Source: Pegoplata infirma
Lineage: Eukaryota; Arthropoda; Insecta; Diptera; Anthomyiidae
Assembly: GCA_963921195.1 (NCBI GenBank)
Contig: OY992538.1
Span: 12,486,330-12,550,329 of the forward strand
DNA length: 64,000 bases
Direction: 5' to 3'
The position numbers and the translations under genes are program-made. The notes under the pieces are model-generated. The model saw only the letters and a program-made list of their open reading frames with translations. It had not been told where the DNA came from and searched no databases. Positions 35,801 through 46,060 of this stretch are shown here, in pieces (within the stretch, counting starts at the first letter, position 1; every line of letters begins with the position of its first letter).

Positions 35801-38800
35801 GAAACTTTAAAAAAAAAAATTAAAAAAGAAAAAAAAAGTGGCCGGATTTTTGATAAATTGATTTTTAAAAAAATGGAAAATTTCAGAACGGGTTCTGAAA
35901 ATTTTCCAAAAAAAAAAAATTTTAATCGATAGCCCATACAAAACTATATAAGAATGTAAATTTTTGACATTGTGGTGCATTCCGTTTGAATGTGATAAAT
36001 ATTTAATCAAGGCAACTTGCCAATAATTTTACAATTTTTCCAATATTTGACCACGCCTCCAAGCCCAGTTTTTGAAAATTTGAAAAACCAGAAACGCAAT
36101 TTTCTTAGTTTCATATATGGCTATCCAAACAACCTATTAAGAAATTTACGAGACACATGTTTATCTGCCTCATAAGTACTTTTTCACTGAAAAAGTACGT
36201 TTTTTTTTTAAAGGAGCTATAGTACTTTTCTAAAAAAGTACTATTTTATCAAAAAAGTGCTAGTTTTTCTAAAAAAGTACTGTTTTTCTTAAAAGTACTG
36301 TTTTGCTAAAAAGTAATTTTTTCTAGTTTCCCTAAAATAGTACTATTTTTTCTAAAAAATTGGTATTTTTTCTAAGAAAATACTATTTTTTCTAAAAAAG
36401 TACTATTTTTCTAAATAAGTACTATTTTTTCTAAAAAAGTACTATTTTTTTCTAAAAAAGTACTATTTTTTTTAAAAAAATGTACTATTTTTTCTTAAAA
36501 AGTACTATTTTTTCTAAAAAAGTACTATTTTTTTAAAAAAAAAGTACTATTTTTTCTAAAAAAGTACTATTTTTCTAAAAAAAAGTACTGTTTTTTCTAA
36601 AAAAAGTACTATATTTTCTTAAAAATGTATTTTATTTCTTAAAACAATTATTGAATAAAAGGGCAATATCGCCAGATAATCGTATAAACGAAAAAAAAAA
36701 AATAGATTTGTATATATCGCCGGAATATTACTTAAATGATAATCCGGCGATACAGCTCATATATCGATTATCTAAAGCTGAAAATAGACATTATTTTTTT
36801 CATTCATATTTTGGTCATGTTAAGAGGACTAAAAACATTTGCATTCTGAAAAATATATCCGCAACATTGGTGAATTTTTTATTTTATCTTTGAACGAAAA
36901 TTTTGTGGTTTTCGGACAAATTTTTATTCTTTCAAAGATTTCTTGTTGTGCTTGATAAATTATTTTATTTTAATTAAATTGACAAAGAAATAAAATTTTT
37001 CAATATTTATTTTTGTTTATCGCCAAAATATCGTTCGTATGAGAAAACGGCGATATAATAAAATTATTTTTATTGAAATGATAAATTTCCGAATCGCCGC
37101 AAACGATCGACTTAGAATTACTTTTTGAGTCGATTTAGCGATATCCGTCCGTCTGTCTATGTAAACGGTTTAAGCACGATACAGATCACAATTTTCAATA
37201 GATTAAGGCACAAATGACGAATTTTTATTCAGAGCCTCTTAATCTTTTTGAACCAAGCACCCAAAACATACGTTAAACAATTTAAAAACAGTCACAGATT
37301 TGCTAAAAATTTCTTTTTAAATTTAAATGTTAAATACAACCAAAAAAAAAGCTTTTAATTTTAATTTAATTTATTTTTATTTTTTTTAGCCTGAATTGTA
37401 CCTTTGTACACCTATTAAAGTGGATTCTGCAAAAAGTTATTATATCGGTAAGTCTGGATCATGTAAATATTTAAAAAAATGGTAATTTTTAATTATTTTT
37501 TTAAATTTATTTTCTTATAAAGTTGGTTATGAACCAAATGCCACCATGAATACAGCTCATCATATGCTATTATATGGATGCGGGGAGCCAGGATCTAGAA
37601 AAACTGTATGGTAAGTAGAAATTACGTACATATTGACCGACTTTGCAGCTATTTTGCAGTTATTATCTGACGTGTAATTAAAAATTACTAAAAATCTCTA
37701 ATTATAGGGATTGTGGTGAAATGGCTAAAACGACAAATGAAGAAAAACCAAGTCCGTGTGGTTTACAATCACACTCGCAAGTAATGTTTTTTAAAAAAAT
37801 GTGCAACCGTCTTAATGTATTCAACAATAAATTATTTCTATCCCATACAGATTTTATATGCTTGGGCCAGAGATGCTCCAAAGTTGGAACTACCGGAAGG
37901 TGTGGGCTTTAAAGTAGGCAATGATTCCCCTATAAAATATATTGTACTACAAGTACATTATTCCAGTGTTAAAAAGTTTCAAGGTAAGTGAAAAATTATA
38001 AAGGCCGATAACTGAAATTTGGGAAAATATTTTCAAGTTTCGGAAAAATTTTTGAGAAAAAAAATTGTAACTAAATTTTAGTTTTTAAAATTTTTACATA
38101 TTTTTCTTCGAACTTATCTAACATTTCCCCCCATATTATAGATGGCAGCACCGATGACTCTGGCGTCTTTATAAGATATACCGAGAAACCGTAAGTTTTG
38201 CAGATTAAGATGACTTTTACCACAACTAATTCTATTTATATTTCTTCCCCAGCATGGACAAATTAGCTGGTGTTTTATTAATGGGCACCGCTGGTGTTAT
38301 ACCGTCCATGTCGGTCGAACACATGGAAACTTCTTGTGAAATAAATGAAAATAAAACTATTCATCCGATTGCTTATCGTACCCATACCCACAGCTTAGGC
38401 AAAGTAGTTTCTGGTTATCGTGTTAGATCCGATGAACATGGTATGCATCATTGGACTTTACTGGGGAAACGTGATCCATTGACACCGCAAATGTTTTATC
38501 CAGTTGAAAATAGCGAACCTATATTGAAGGGTGATATCATAGCGGCACGGTGTACTATGGAAAGTCATCGTACGCGAGTAACGGAAACTGGGTAAGTTGA
38601 AAAATTTGTTTGGATTATTTTATTGATTTTATTTAATGCATTTTTAATTTTTGGTTTAATATTTGAAACAAAATTGTCGATTTTTTGGTAAATGTGGGTG
38701 ATCTCAATTTTTTGTCATTTTCTCTAACTTGTAATGGTTTTATATAATGATGATGTTTCGAATTATCTTGGGTCATTACTACAAACTTGACAATTTCGTT

Positions 38801-41800
38801 TATTAAATCTAAGTAAAATCAGTTCATTTTTGTACTTAATCCCCAAATTCCGCCCGAAAAATTTGCATTTTTACTAAATTAATAATAAAAGCGTGTTTGC
38901 GGATTATTTTGGCAACAAAACCGTCCTCACCAAATGCAATTTTTAGAAAATCACAGAAAATCATTTTTCAAAAGTACCCTTCTGATGAACGAATTATATA
39001 AAAAAAGATCTTGTGAATGCATACCCGAGTAAAAATTTGTATATGATGCAATATATAATGATATGTAACACAATATATATTTATACGCAATTTGATCCGA
39101 ATAATGGTGGATGTTTTTGCATTAAAAAAGATCAACTTGTATAAAATATGATTTGATTTCATCCGAGTTTTGACCAGACATTTCCATATATTGGTGGATC
39201 TAATTAGATCTAATTGCATAAAAACATATAAAATCCTGGTGTTTTTTGGTTTGGGTTGAGATACACCACAGGTCAACGATACATTCACCAAACATATAAT
39301 TTTCTAAAACAAAAAAAATGTTTGGGTACGCTTCGAACCAGATAGGTGATATACATAACCCTAACAAGGAAATGTTTAGGAACATTTTTAAAAGTTTCTC
39401 ATACTTTGCCTAAAAAACTTTGAAAATTTTTGGTTAATTGGAAACATATATAGTTTTATAGTAGTAGTAGTAGTACTTAGTAGTAGTAGTAGTAGTAGTA
39501 GTTCTTTATTTACAATAAAATTAATTTACAAAACAAAATCATTTTCTTATATAAATAAATTAAAAATTGATATTGCAAAAAAGAAATAAAAAATTTACGA
39601 CAATGTTTTCTTAGAAAACGTGTGTCGATTCAAAATATTTAAAATATTATAACGTGAAAAGTTAATTAATTAAACTCTTGTAACAAAAAGTGTCGGTATT
39701 GCAAAGATATTTTTAGATAAGCAACTAAATTATCCCAATCTGTATTGCAAAATCCATTCAGTAGTTTTAACATTTCCAAATGGTTTAAAATAGTTTTTCC
39801 GAAGCAAGCTAAGCGAAACTCCTTTAACACTGGACAAATGCATAAAAAGTGTTCAAATGTTTCTATTTCACCAAGATTACAAATACTGCATATTTTTTCA
39901 TCATTTTGTGCACCAAAGATGTTGTAGTTTAGTTTGATAAGACCACACCTTGCTTTAAAAATCCATGTTATTTTAGATTGATTATTGTTGTCCATTATAT
40001 AACTTTGGCCTCTAGTATGATCGAGATATTTATAAACTCTAGAGCTATTTTCCTTGTGTTGTAAATAATCGATGTAGTGTTTTTCTCGGATGTTGTTTAG
40101 CATTTCAGCATTTTGAGAAACCCATTGATGTCTTTTAACCTGTGTACTGGACCACGGCATGTTAAGACTGTTGGCAACCAATTTCAATTCACTGACCCAA
40201 AACAAATTTTTTCGAAGAAGTATTTGTGTTAGTTGATAAGGCAACCTGTTGTAATGGTATTGATACATAACTCTCGTTACATATTGAAGATGTAGTTCTA
40301 AAGTATATAAATGGTTATTCACTGCACCTGTTTCCAACATAAGGGCATAATTCGGGGTACATACAGGAATCTTTAAGATTTTCTTCATAAAATATCGTTG
40401 TAAGGTATCAACATCATCAAAATGGCCATACCCCCACACTTGAGCCGCGTATGACTGTATAGACCTACATGCCGCTAAAAACAGATTCCATTTTTGTTTT
40501 ATATTAATTTGTTGATTTCCAACAAAGTTTTTCCAAGTTGAGTTGATTGCGTTTCTAGTCTGTATATTTCTTTTCTCAACGTGTTTTTTAAATTTCATTT
40601 TAGGAGTAAAGGTAACACCAAGGTAATTATATTCATTTACGATTTTAATTGGGTTTCCATTGAAGTGCCATCTTTCGGTCGATTTTAGTCTACCGCCATT
40701 TCTGAAAACGAGTATTTCGGATTTTTGTAAATTCACTTCAAGATTCCATAAGCTGCAGTATTCTTCCAAATTCAAAATCATTTTTTGAAGTGTATTTACC
40801 TCATCTGCTAAAATGACAATATCATCTGCATACAGTAGGACCCGAATATTTAGCAGTAGAACCCGAATATATAGTTTTATATGGAACAGAATAAGCTATA
40901 TATAATTTAATGTTAAATTATATAGAAAATCAAATTTTGTATTGACCCTCATATGATTTTATATAATAATATCAACCGTACACCTTTTAATCCGAATCAT
41001 GATTAAATTATATATAACTACATATGACTGCATTTAAAAAATTTAGAAAATATCTCACGCGATGTATAGTCACATATGATTTATTATGTTTGCATCAAGT
41101 TATATATTCTTATATATGATTATTTTTGCTCGGGTATAAACAAAAATTCAAACGAATGGGTATTTACTCAGGAGCTACATGCTGTCAAAGTTGCCGTTAC
41201 AAATAGTTAACGCCATGAACAGTGTTACCACTTCATGTGTAATTTACACATTTCATGTGTAATTTTCGGCTGCATGTGTACCTTATGTGTAATTGCTTTC
41301 CTGTGTAATTTATGTGTAAATTTAAAGTTTCCGGAACATTTCAAACCTGTAAAACATTTTCTTTTTCATTATGACTCAAAATTACAAAATTTGATAAAAT
41401 AAAATTTTACTGGTCTTTATTTTTTGTACTTTTTATCTAAAAGAATATAGAAATTTTTAAACTAACAACAAAAAAAAATATTTCTCAGAAATAATTTATA
41501 TGGACTCAAACCGAAATAAATAAAAACTTCACTAACCGACAAAATGGAAACTTTTTATAAAAAGAACTGAAAAAGCACTTAATAAAATAGTACTTTTTTA
41601 TAAAATAACTCCAAAATTGGCCTTTTTTATAAAAAAAATATTTTTTTGGTACTTTTAAAAAAAGGAATTTTTTAAACAAAAGTAATTCTTTGGTTATCCT
41701 CGTACTTTTTTTGAAAGAAGTAACAATATAGAAATTTTTAAACTAATCGACAAAATGGAAACTTTTTATAAAAAGAACCGAAAAAGCACTTCTTAAAATA

Positions 41801-44800
41801 TTATTTTTTTTTTATAAAATAACTCTAAAATTGGCCTTTTTATAAAAAAATATTTTTTTGGTACTTTTAAAAAAAAGGACTTTTTAAAACAAAAGTAATA
41901 TTTTCGTTATTTTTATAAAAACTATTTTTTTTTACTTTTTATAAAAAGTACCAAAATATTACCTTTTTTTTATTAAGAGTATATATGAGGCATTCCACAC
42001 CAAATGTCCCGCTACAGAAAAAAATGTGTCTCGGAAATTTCTGAATAGGTTGTTTGGATAGCCCTATATGGAACTAAGAAAATTGCGTTTTTGGTTTTTC
42101 TAATTTTCAAAAACTGGGCTTAGGAGGCGTGGTCAAATATTGGAAAAATGGTCAAATTTGTGGCGAGTTGCCTTGATTAAGTATTTATTACATTAAAACG
42201 GAATGCACCACAATCTCAAAAATTTACATTCTTATATAGTTTTGTATGGGCTATCGATAGGGTGACCATTTTTTCTCGAACTCAAATCAGTACGCCTACT
42301 TTTTATATTTTTTTTCTCTGAAGAACTCTCTAAAAACTCATATGGAAAGAAAAATAATGAAGAATATTTTAACACTCAAAAAGCTTTGGTTTAATTAACA
42401 AAATTATTGTTACTTGTATTTCAGTAAAAACACGTGTTAAAAACAACTTACATGAATAGTTGTAATAGTTTTGCAGAAAATGAAGCTCATCACAGACAAC
42501 ATTTTTGATTGGCATTCTTTTGAGAATCGCCCCGATTCTAAGGACTTTTTTCTCAAGTTCTGAGATCTCTCTCTCTTCCTTTTAGAAAAACTCCCCAATC
42601 ATAAGCACATATTTTTTAAAAACTCTTGTGCTCTTGGAACTTTTTTCCGATAGAAAAAACCTCAGATTTTGTGTCCATTTTTGGGGATAAAACCCCGCAA
42701 ATACCAATGACTTTACCTCATCCACACATCTTATTTTTATTTGAACTCATCAAACTACAATTTCTTCCTAAAAATATAGAAAATCTACCATCATGAATTT
42801 TTCCCTATAACAACCCACTCAGATTCTGTGCGCTTTTTCTTATACAGATTAATTTTCTTTACAATTTTTTTTTTTCGGACTCACAAGCTCTAAGATTCCA
42901 AGACATTTTTTAATAGAAAGTATTTCAGACTTAGCTTTTATAAAACTTCTCTAAAAAATTATTTGATGAATATAATAATTTTGGTATAGAATTTTTGAAT
43001 AAAATAATTTTTTATTTGGAAATGTCCAAAAATCAGTACAATCAGTACATATTTTAAAAAATCAGTACAAGGTATTTTGATCAGTACACGTAACTAAAAA
43101 TCAGTACATGTACTGATCAAATCAGTACGAATGGTCAGCCTAGCTATCGATTAATTTTTTTTTTTTTGGAAAATTTTCAGAACCCGTTTTGAAATTTATA
43201 ATTTTTCAAAAAAGTCAATTTATCAAAAATGCGGCCACTTTTTTTTTTTTAAAGTTTAGATGTTTTTCCATCCACACAAAAAAAATTCAGAAACACGTTC
43301 TTCGTTTTTTTCGAGAAAATCGCATTTGAAAAATCCCGAAGCTCCACATTGTTTCATAAGGGGACAACGAAATTTTAAAACACTGATATGGCCGATAAGA
43401 CGAGACACCCCAATCTTAAAATCGTCTATTTTATATATATTTCAAGTTTCAGGCAAATCGATTCATAAGGGTTGAGATACTTCTTATAGAAAAATTTTTG
43501 GATTTTAAGAACTTTTTTTCCACAGAAAAAGTCTCATACTCTGAAGCTTTTTTGGAAGAGTTTTCCTATAAAAAACGCCTCAGATTCTTAGACTTGTTTC
43601 GTATAGAAACAGTTTTAGATTCTGAAAACTTTTTTCAACAGAAAAAGTCTCAGATTCTGAGATCTTTTTCCTATAGAAAAAGTCTCACACTCTGAGACTT
43701 TTTTCCTATAGAACAAGTCTTAAATTTTGAGATTCAAAGATCTTATTCCTATAGAAAAAGTCGAAGATTTGAAGACATTTTTCCTGTCAAAAAAGTTTCA
43801 GATTCACTCAGAAAAAAAAACTAACTAAAAAATGGGAAAATTAACTAAATTCAAGGAAAATTGATAATGATTTAGCTCCATTGCCATGTATTCCTACTTT
43901 TTAGTCCATATTTTTCTTTAAAAGAAGGACCAATTTAAACTAGAAAATGGGAAAAAATTTCCAATTTTTTGGTTAAAAAAACATTTCTGATAAGGAAATT
44001 TTTCCTAAAAATTTTTTAATTATATATTTTTTAATGGTTTATTTATAGAATAGCATATGAATACACACATAGTTCTCATTGGGTACATATTTTATTATAA
44101 ATATAAAGAAACGTTTGTTTCTTATAGTCAAGTAATAAATTTTATTAATTTTTATACCCTACACCACACTGTGGTACAGGGTATAATAAGTTTGTGCTGA
44201 TGTTTGTAACTACCCGAAATATTGGTCCTAGACCAACTTTTAAGTATACCGATCGACTCACTTTTTGAGTCGATTTAGCGATGTCCGTCCTTCTGTCTGT
44301 CCATGTAAACGGTGTAAACACGATACAGGTCGCAATTCTTAGTCAATTGACTTGAAGTTTGAAACTTAAGCCTCTTTTGGCCCAAGGACGAAGCATATTG
44401 AAATTGGAAAAAATCGGTCCATATTTACCCTAGCCCCCATACAAAGGTCCTCTTTAGTTTTGGCTCAAATGACTCTAATACCCCCATTTTAATAGGTATC
44501 TTTTCGACAGGTAATCATGTTTTATCCACACAAATCACCATTCCGAATTGTAGCCCCCGATCTTGTAGCCCCCGATTTTCACATAAATCTCTCAAATTTC
44601 ATGAAAATAGAAAATATTTAATTAAAATTCTGTTTGTGTTTGTTAAACGCGTACTTTAATAACCTTATCAAATCTGATTATCATCGGACAATTTTTGGAC
44701 TTAGGTCCCATGTGGAAACTTTGAACGATATTCAGTTGAAGCAATTTATTGTCCACAAAAAGAAGATTATTCCACTCAAATTTGATTAGTGAGTGCTTTT

Positions 44801-46060
44801 TACACTTATTAAAGAATTGACAAAATGTAGATCTAATCAGTCCATGTTTGAACTTGGGACCCATTTTCCGGGAAACTCTGGTGTAGGGTATTATATGGTC
44901 GGTCTTGACCGACTATAATTTTCTTACTTGTTTTACTTATTTCTATATAATCGCAATTTCATAGTTAAAAACAGAGTTTTCTGTTAAAACACCAAAATTT
45001 TATATGTATTTTTTTTTTGAGAAAATGTTAAAAATAGTTCCAAAAAATCTTTACAGAAGTCTTATAAAAATGTTTGCTAAATAACATGCATTTAACTAAA
45101 CTTTGTAAGTTTTCAGAGTTTTTTCTCTAAAATTTTGGTTGCACCAAATGCATTTTACAAATATATGTAAATTTACGGAGTTTTCTTTGTTAAATGATGC
45201 TTTATTTAACCAATATTTTACTAGAAAATCTGTAAATTAACAGTTTTTTTTGTCCAAATAATTTTACAGAGTTTTATAGTAAAATTACCCAGAAATATTG
45301 CTAGCTGGAAAAGTATGGTGTACTCTGTTAAATTACAGAAAAACTCTGTTAATTATTATTTTGAGTGATAGAAACGTTGGACTTCATTTTCGGATTTAGC
45401 GGGATATTTTACATGGAAAATAAATAAAAAATGTCGTGGATCGAAATCTCTTTAAACTAGTGTAATTTAACTACAATCCAAAACTTTTAGAACGGATTGC
45501 ACGTTCTATTTATTCAATTAAGTTTTTAATTAAATCTACTTTTTCTTAATTCAATCAATATTTTTTTTTATAAATACATACTAAGGCCCTTATTCATATT
45601 GAAATTAACAAACTTATAACAGGTTTATAAAACGAATTTTGTATGGAAATCTGTTTTATAAACCTGTTATAAAATGTTCAAATTTGAATATGAATAAGGG
45701 GCTAAAAATTTCGTTATATGTTAATTAATTTTTTAATTGAATTGAATTGCATTGAATTGAATTAAATTAATTAATTAATCAATTAATTTTATTGTTGAAT
45801 TAATTAATTTCGTTATTAAATCAATTAATTTTTTATTTGAAATTCTTTTTTTATCTTTTATATTAATAAAACTTATTTTCTCCCCTTTCAGAGCCACAAA
45901 TAAAGATGAAATGTGTAATTTCTATTTAATGTACTATGTGGAAAATGATAAGCCCTTGAAAATGAAATATTGCTTTAGTCAAGGACCACCCATATTTCAT
46001 TGGAGTAATCCGGATGTTGGTCTCAACAATATACCACATATCGAAGCGAGCACATTGTAA
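32628..46060 (+). CDS. Phm: Peptidylglycine alpha-hydroxylating monooxygenase (complete, 8 exons)
   Basis: Copper- and ascorbate-dependent enzyme that hydroxylates the alpha-carbon of C-terminal glycine in neuropeptide precursors, the first step of amidation, in the secretory pathway. Exons: 32628-32825, 37390-37447, 37523-37610, 37708-37780, 37851-37983, 38142-38190, 38253-38591, 45892-46060; total 1,107 bp, 368 residues, all phases consistent. The N-terminus has a signal peptide (LQVLTIVLIVWLKLTYG). CuH ligands: HH at 37558-37563 and H at 37956-37958. CuM ligands: H-T-H at 38383-38391 and M at 45911-45913. There is no lyase (PAL) domain: as in flies, PHM is a separate monofunctional gene. 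An alternative in-frame ATG lies at 32649. Confidence 0.96.
33412..33680. repeat. Degenerate GGCACATnTnAnATGTGCC repeats
   Basis: Words such as GGCACAT, ATGTGCC, CATGTGCC and their inverses recur about every 20-50 bp, making many small hairpins. The minus frame 33667-33458 is a by-product of the repeat. Confidence 0.7.
33690..35125. repeat. AAAAAGTACTTTTT palindromic repeat array
   Basis: About 1.4 kb of irregular units of the type TTTTTTCTAAAAAAGTACTA. AGTACTTTTT and its complement are intermixed. The unit is self-complementary, so the array can fold at many scales. It continues beyond an inserted foldback element at 36174-36640. Confidence 0.85.
35126..36173. mobile_element. Foldback element family III, ends eroded
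   Basis: A palindrome of about 1,050 bp inserted inside the AGTAC array. The left terminus starts at ACACCAAATGTCC; the right keeps the last TGCCTCAT but has lost about 20 bp inside it. The arms carry GGATAGCCCTATATGG, GGAGGCGTGGTCAAATATTG and CAGAACCCGTTCTGAAA, all mirrored. The centre is near 35650. Confidence 0.78.
36174..36640. repeat. AAAAAGTACTATTTTT array, second block
   Basis: Units TTTTCTAAAAAAGTACTATT repeat about every 18-22 bp and are more regular than in the first block. Both blocks belong to one array split by the foldback insertion. Confidence 0.85.
36641..37389. other. Unassigned intronic stretch
   Basis: Several TATCGCC / GGCGATA words occur between 36668 and 37110. A short GTCY-type piece (AGTCGATTTAGCGATATCCG, then TCCGTCTGTC) lies at 37127-37160. 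No coding capacity. Confidence 0.4.
37390..37447 (+). CDS. Phm: Phm exon 2
   Basis: Acceptor TTTTAG, donor GTAAGT. It encodes PELYLCTPIKVDSAKSYYI, the first conserved strand of the catalytic core with its conserved Cys. Confidence 0.9.
37523..37610 (+). CDS. Phm: Phm exon 3: first copper ligands
   Basis: It encodes VGYEPNATMNTAHHMLLYGC. The HH pair (37558-37563) provides two CuH ligands. Donor GTAAGT. Confidence 0.95.
37708..37780 (+). CDS. Phm: Phm exon 4
   Basis: It encodes WDCGEMAKTTNEEKPSPCG with two conserved cysteines. The acceptor AATTATAG was set by phase so that TGG (Trp) is formed across the junction; the border could be off by one base. Confidence 0.88.
37851..37983 (+). CDS. Phm: Phm exon 5: third CuH ligand
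   Basis: It encodes ILYAWARDAPKLELPEGVGF and then IVLQVHYSS. The His of QVHY (37956-37958) is the third CuH ligand. ILYAWAR and LPxGVGF are PHM hallmarks. Confidence 0.95.
38142..38190 (+). CDS. Phm: Phm exon 6
   Basis: A small exon encoding DGSTDDSGVFIRYTEKP. The D-x-SG-V segment is conserved in PHM. Acceptor TATAG, donor GTAAGT. Confidence 0.9.
38253..38591 (+). CDS. Phm: Phm exon 7: CuM histidines
   Basis: It encodes AYRTHTHSLGKVVSGYRVR with the two CuM histidines (38383-38385, 38389-38391). QMFYPVE and GDIIAARCTMES follow. Donor GTAAGT. Confidence 0.96.
39461..40866 (-). mobile_element. 5'-truncated LINE with 15-bp target duplication
   Basis: Flanked by exact copies of ATATATAGTTTTATA (39446-39460 and 40867-40881). 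It reads on the minus strand. The truncated 5' end is near 40866, and the 3' end has AATAAAG followed by a (TAC)n tail, seen on the plus strand as (GTA)n at 39461-39502. The 5' junction carries a partial repeat: CAGTAGGACCCGAATAT and CAGTAGAACCCGAATAT about 21 bp apart. Exact TSDs and an open frame suggest a fairly recent insertion. Confidence 0.9.
39666..40850 (-). CDS. LINE reverse transcriptase C-terminal part
   Basis: The open minus frame starts, before any ATG, with VLLYADDIVILAD: the YADD catalytic box of reverse transcriptase (about 40810-40848). It continues NLQKSEILVF, YNYLGVTF (thumb-side motifs) and AAQVWGYG, and ends with a zinc-knuckle-like C-S-I-C ... H-F-L-C stretch and a stop at 39666. 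It lacks endonuclease, gag and most of the fingers/palm, so it cannot move by itself. Clade not fixed; I/jockey/LOA-like. Confidence 0.82.
   Translation of the reverse strand, partial: NIRVLLYADDIVILADEVNTLQKMILNLEEYCSLWNLEVNLQKSEILVFRNGGRLKSTERWHFNGNPIKIVNEYNYLGVTFTPKMKFKKHVEKRNIQTRNAINSTWKNFVGNQQINIKQKWNLFLAACRSIQSYAAQVWGYGHFDDVDTLQRYFMKKILKIPVCTPNYALMLETGAVNNHLYTLELHLQYVTRVMYQYHYNRLPYQLTQILLRKNLFWVSELKLVANSLNMPWSSTQVKRHQWVSQNAEMLNNIREKHYIDYLQHKENSSRVYKYLDHTRGQSYIMDNNNQSKITWIFKARCGLIKLNYNIFGAQNDEKICSICNLGEIETFEHFLCICPVLKEFRLACFGKTILNHLEMLKLLNGFCNTDWDNLVAYLKISLQYRHFLLQEFN
41560..41982. repeat. AAAAAGTAC-type repeats with a direct duplication
   Basis: A segment starting at 41517 (CTAACCGACAAAATGGAAAC) recurs at about 41740 (CTAATCGACAAAATGGAAAC), each followed by TTTTTATAAAAAGAAC and GGTACTTTTAAAAAAA. 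This is a direct duplication of about 220 bp within the array. Confidence 0.7.
41985..43330. mobile_element. Foldback family III left arm, split by a hAT-like MITE
   Basis: It starts ATGAGGCATTCCACACCAAA and follows the left arm of the 47987 element to GGGCTATCGA. It is interrupted by 42258-43142 and resumes at TTAATTTTTTT up to GAAAATCGCATTTGAA, where it stops. The right arm is missing and a family M fragment follows directly. Confidence 0.8.
42258..43142. mobile_element. hAT-like non-autonomous element
   Basis: 885 bp. The ends TAGGGTGACCATT and inverted TAGGCTGACCATT match at 12 of 13. The exact 8-bp duplication GCTATCGA lies on both sides (42250-42257, 43143-43150). The uninterrupted target is visible in sister copies (GGGCTATCGATTAATTT). 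The right part repeats ATCAGTAC. No transposase frame. Confidence 0.9.
43331..43490. mobile_element. Fragment of foldback element M
   Basis: CATAAGGGGACAACGAAATT, ATATGGCCGATAAG and GAGACACCCCAATCTTAAAA correspond to the half of element M at 27341-27927, up to GGGTTGAGATACTTC. One arm only. Confidence 0.7.
43491..43810. repeat. AGACTTTTTCCTATAGAAAAAGTCT array
   Basis: Units of about 35-40 bp with CTCAGATTCTGAG and TTTTTCCTATAGAAAAAG, each nearly self-complementary. The same unit forms most of the hAT-like element at 51505-53448 and appears at 62320-62620. Confidence 0.75.
44150..44938 (+). repeat. GTCY-type repeat, second subfamily
   Basis: It starts ATACCCTACACCACACTGTG, then GATTTAGCGATGTCCGTCC and TTCTGTCTGTCC, and ends TATGGTCGGTCTTGACCGAC, TATAATTTTCTTACTTG. 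A second copy with the same order lies at 60331-61075. No protein frame. Confidence 0.65.
44939..45585. other. Intronic AT-rich sequence with TAnATTTACAGAGTTTT-like words
   Basis: Words such as ACAGAGTTTT, AAAACTCTGT and AAATTTACGGAGTTT recur in both orientations between 44960 and 45360. This suggests another decayed palindromic repeat. Nothing coding. Confidence 0.4.
45586..45702. mobile_element. 117-bp hairpin MITE
   Basis: The left GGCCCTTATTCATATT and inverted right GCCCCTTATTCATATTC match. Inside, TATAACAGGTTTATAAAACG and TTTTATAAACCTGTTATA form the rest of the hairpin. TAA-like sequence flanks both ends. Confidence 0.7.
45892..46060 (+). CDS. Phm: Phm exon 8: CuM methionine and stop
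   Basis: It encodes TNKDEMCNFYLMYYVEND, where the Met at 45911-45913 is the CuM ligand. PPIFHWSNPDVG follows and the chain ends at TAA (46058-46060). Acceptor CCCTTTCAG. Confidence 0.95.

Larger units (their letters stand above)
32826..37389 (+). other. Phm: Phm intron 1 with repeat arrays
   Basis: 4.6 kb. It carries GGCACATG-like repeats, two blocks of AAAAAGTACTTTTT repeats, a foldback element between them and an unassigned stretch with GGCGATA motifs. Confidence 0.9.
39024..41134. mobile_element. TA-flanked MITE (CCCGAGTAAAA) interrupted by a LINE
   Basis: The ends CCCGAGTAAAAA and inverted CCCGAGCAAAAA are flanked by TA on both sides (39022-39023, 41135-41136). The interior is rich in TATATnATT and ATTAGATC motifs as in the 17858 copy. 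The LINE at 39461-40866 splits it; without that insert the element would be about 690 bp. Confidence 0.78.
38592..45891 (+). other. Phm: Phm intron 7 (7.3 kb) with nested transposons
   Basis: It holds a TA-flanked MITE split by a 5'-truncated LINE, AGTAC arrays, a foldback element split by a hAT-like MITE, an AGACTTTTTC array, a GTCY-type repeat and a 117-bp hairpin MITE. Acceptor CCCTTTCAG. Confidence 0.9.

Noticed and set aside
36651..36893. Open frame of 80 codons upstream of Phm exon 2
   Set aside because: It lies within the first Phm intron next to repeat arrays, with no recognisable domain and AT-biased composition.
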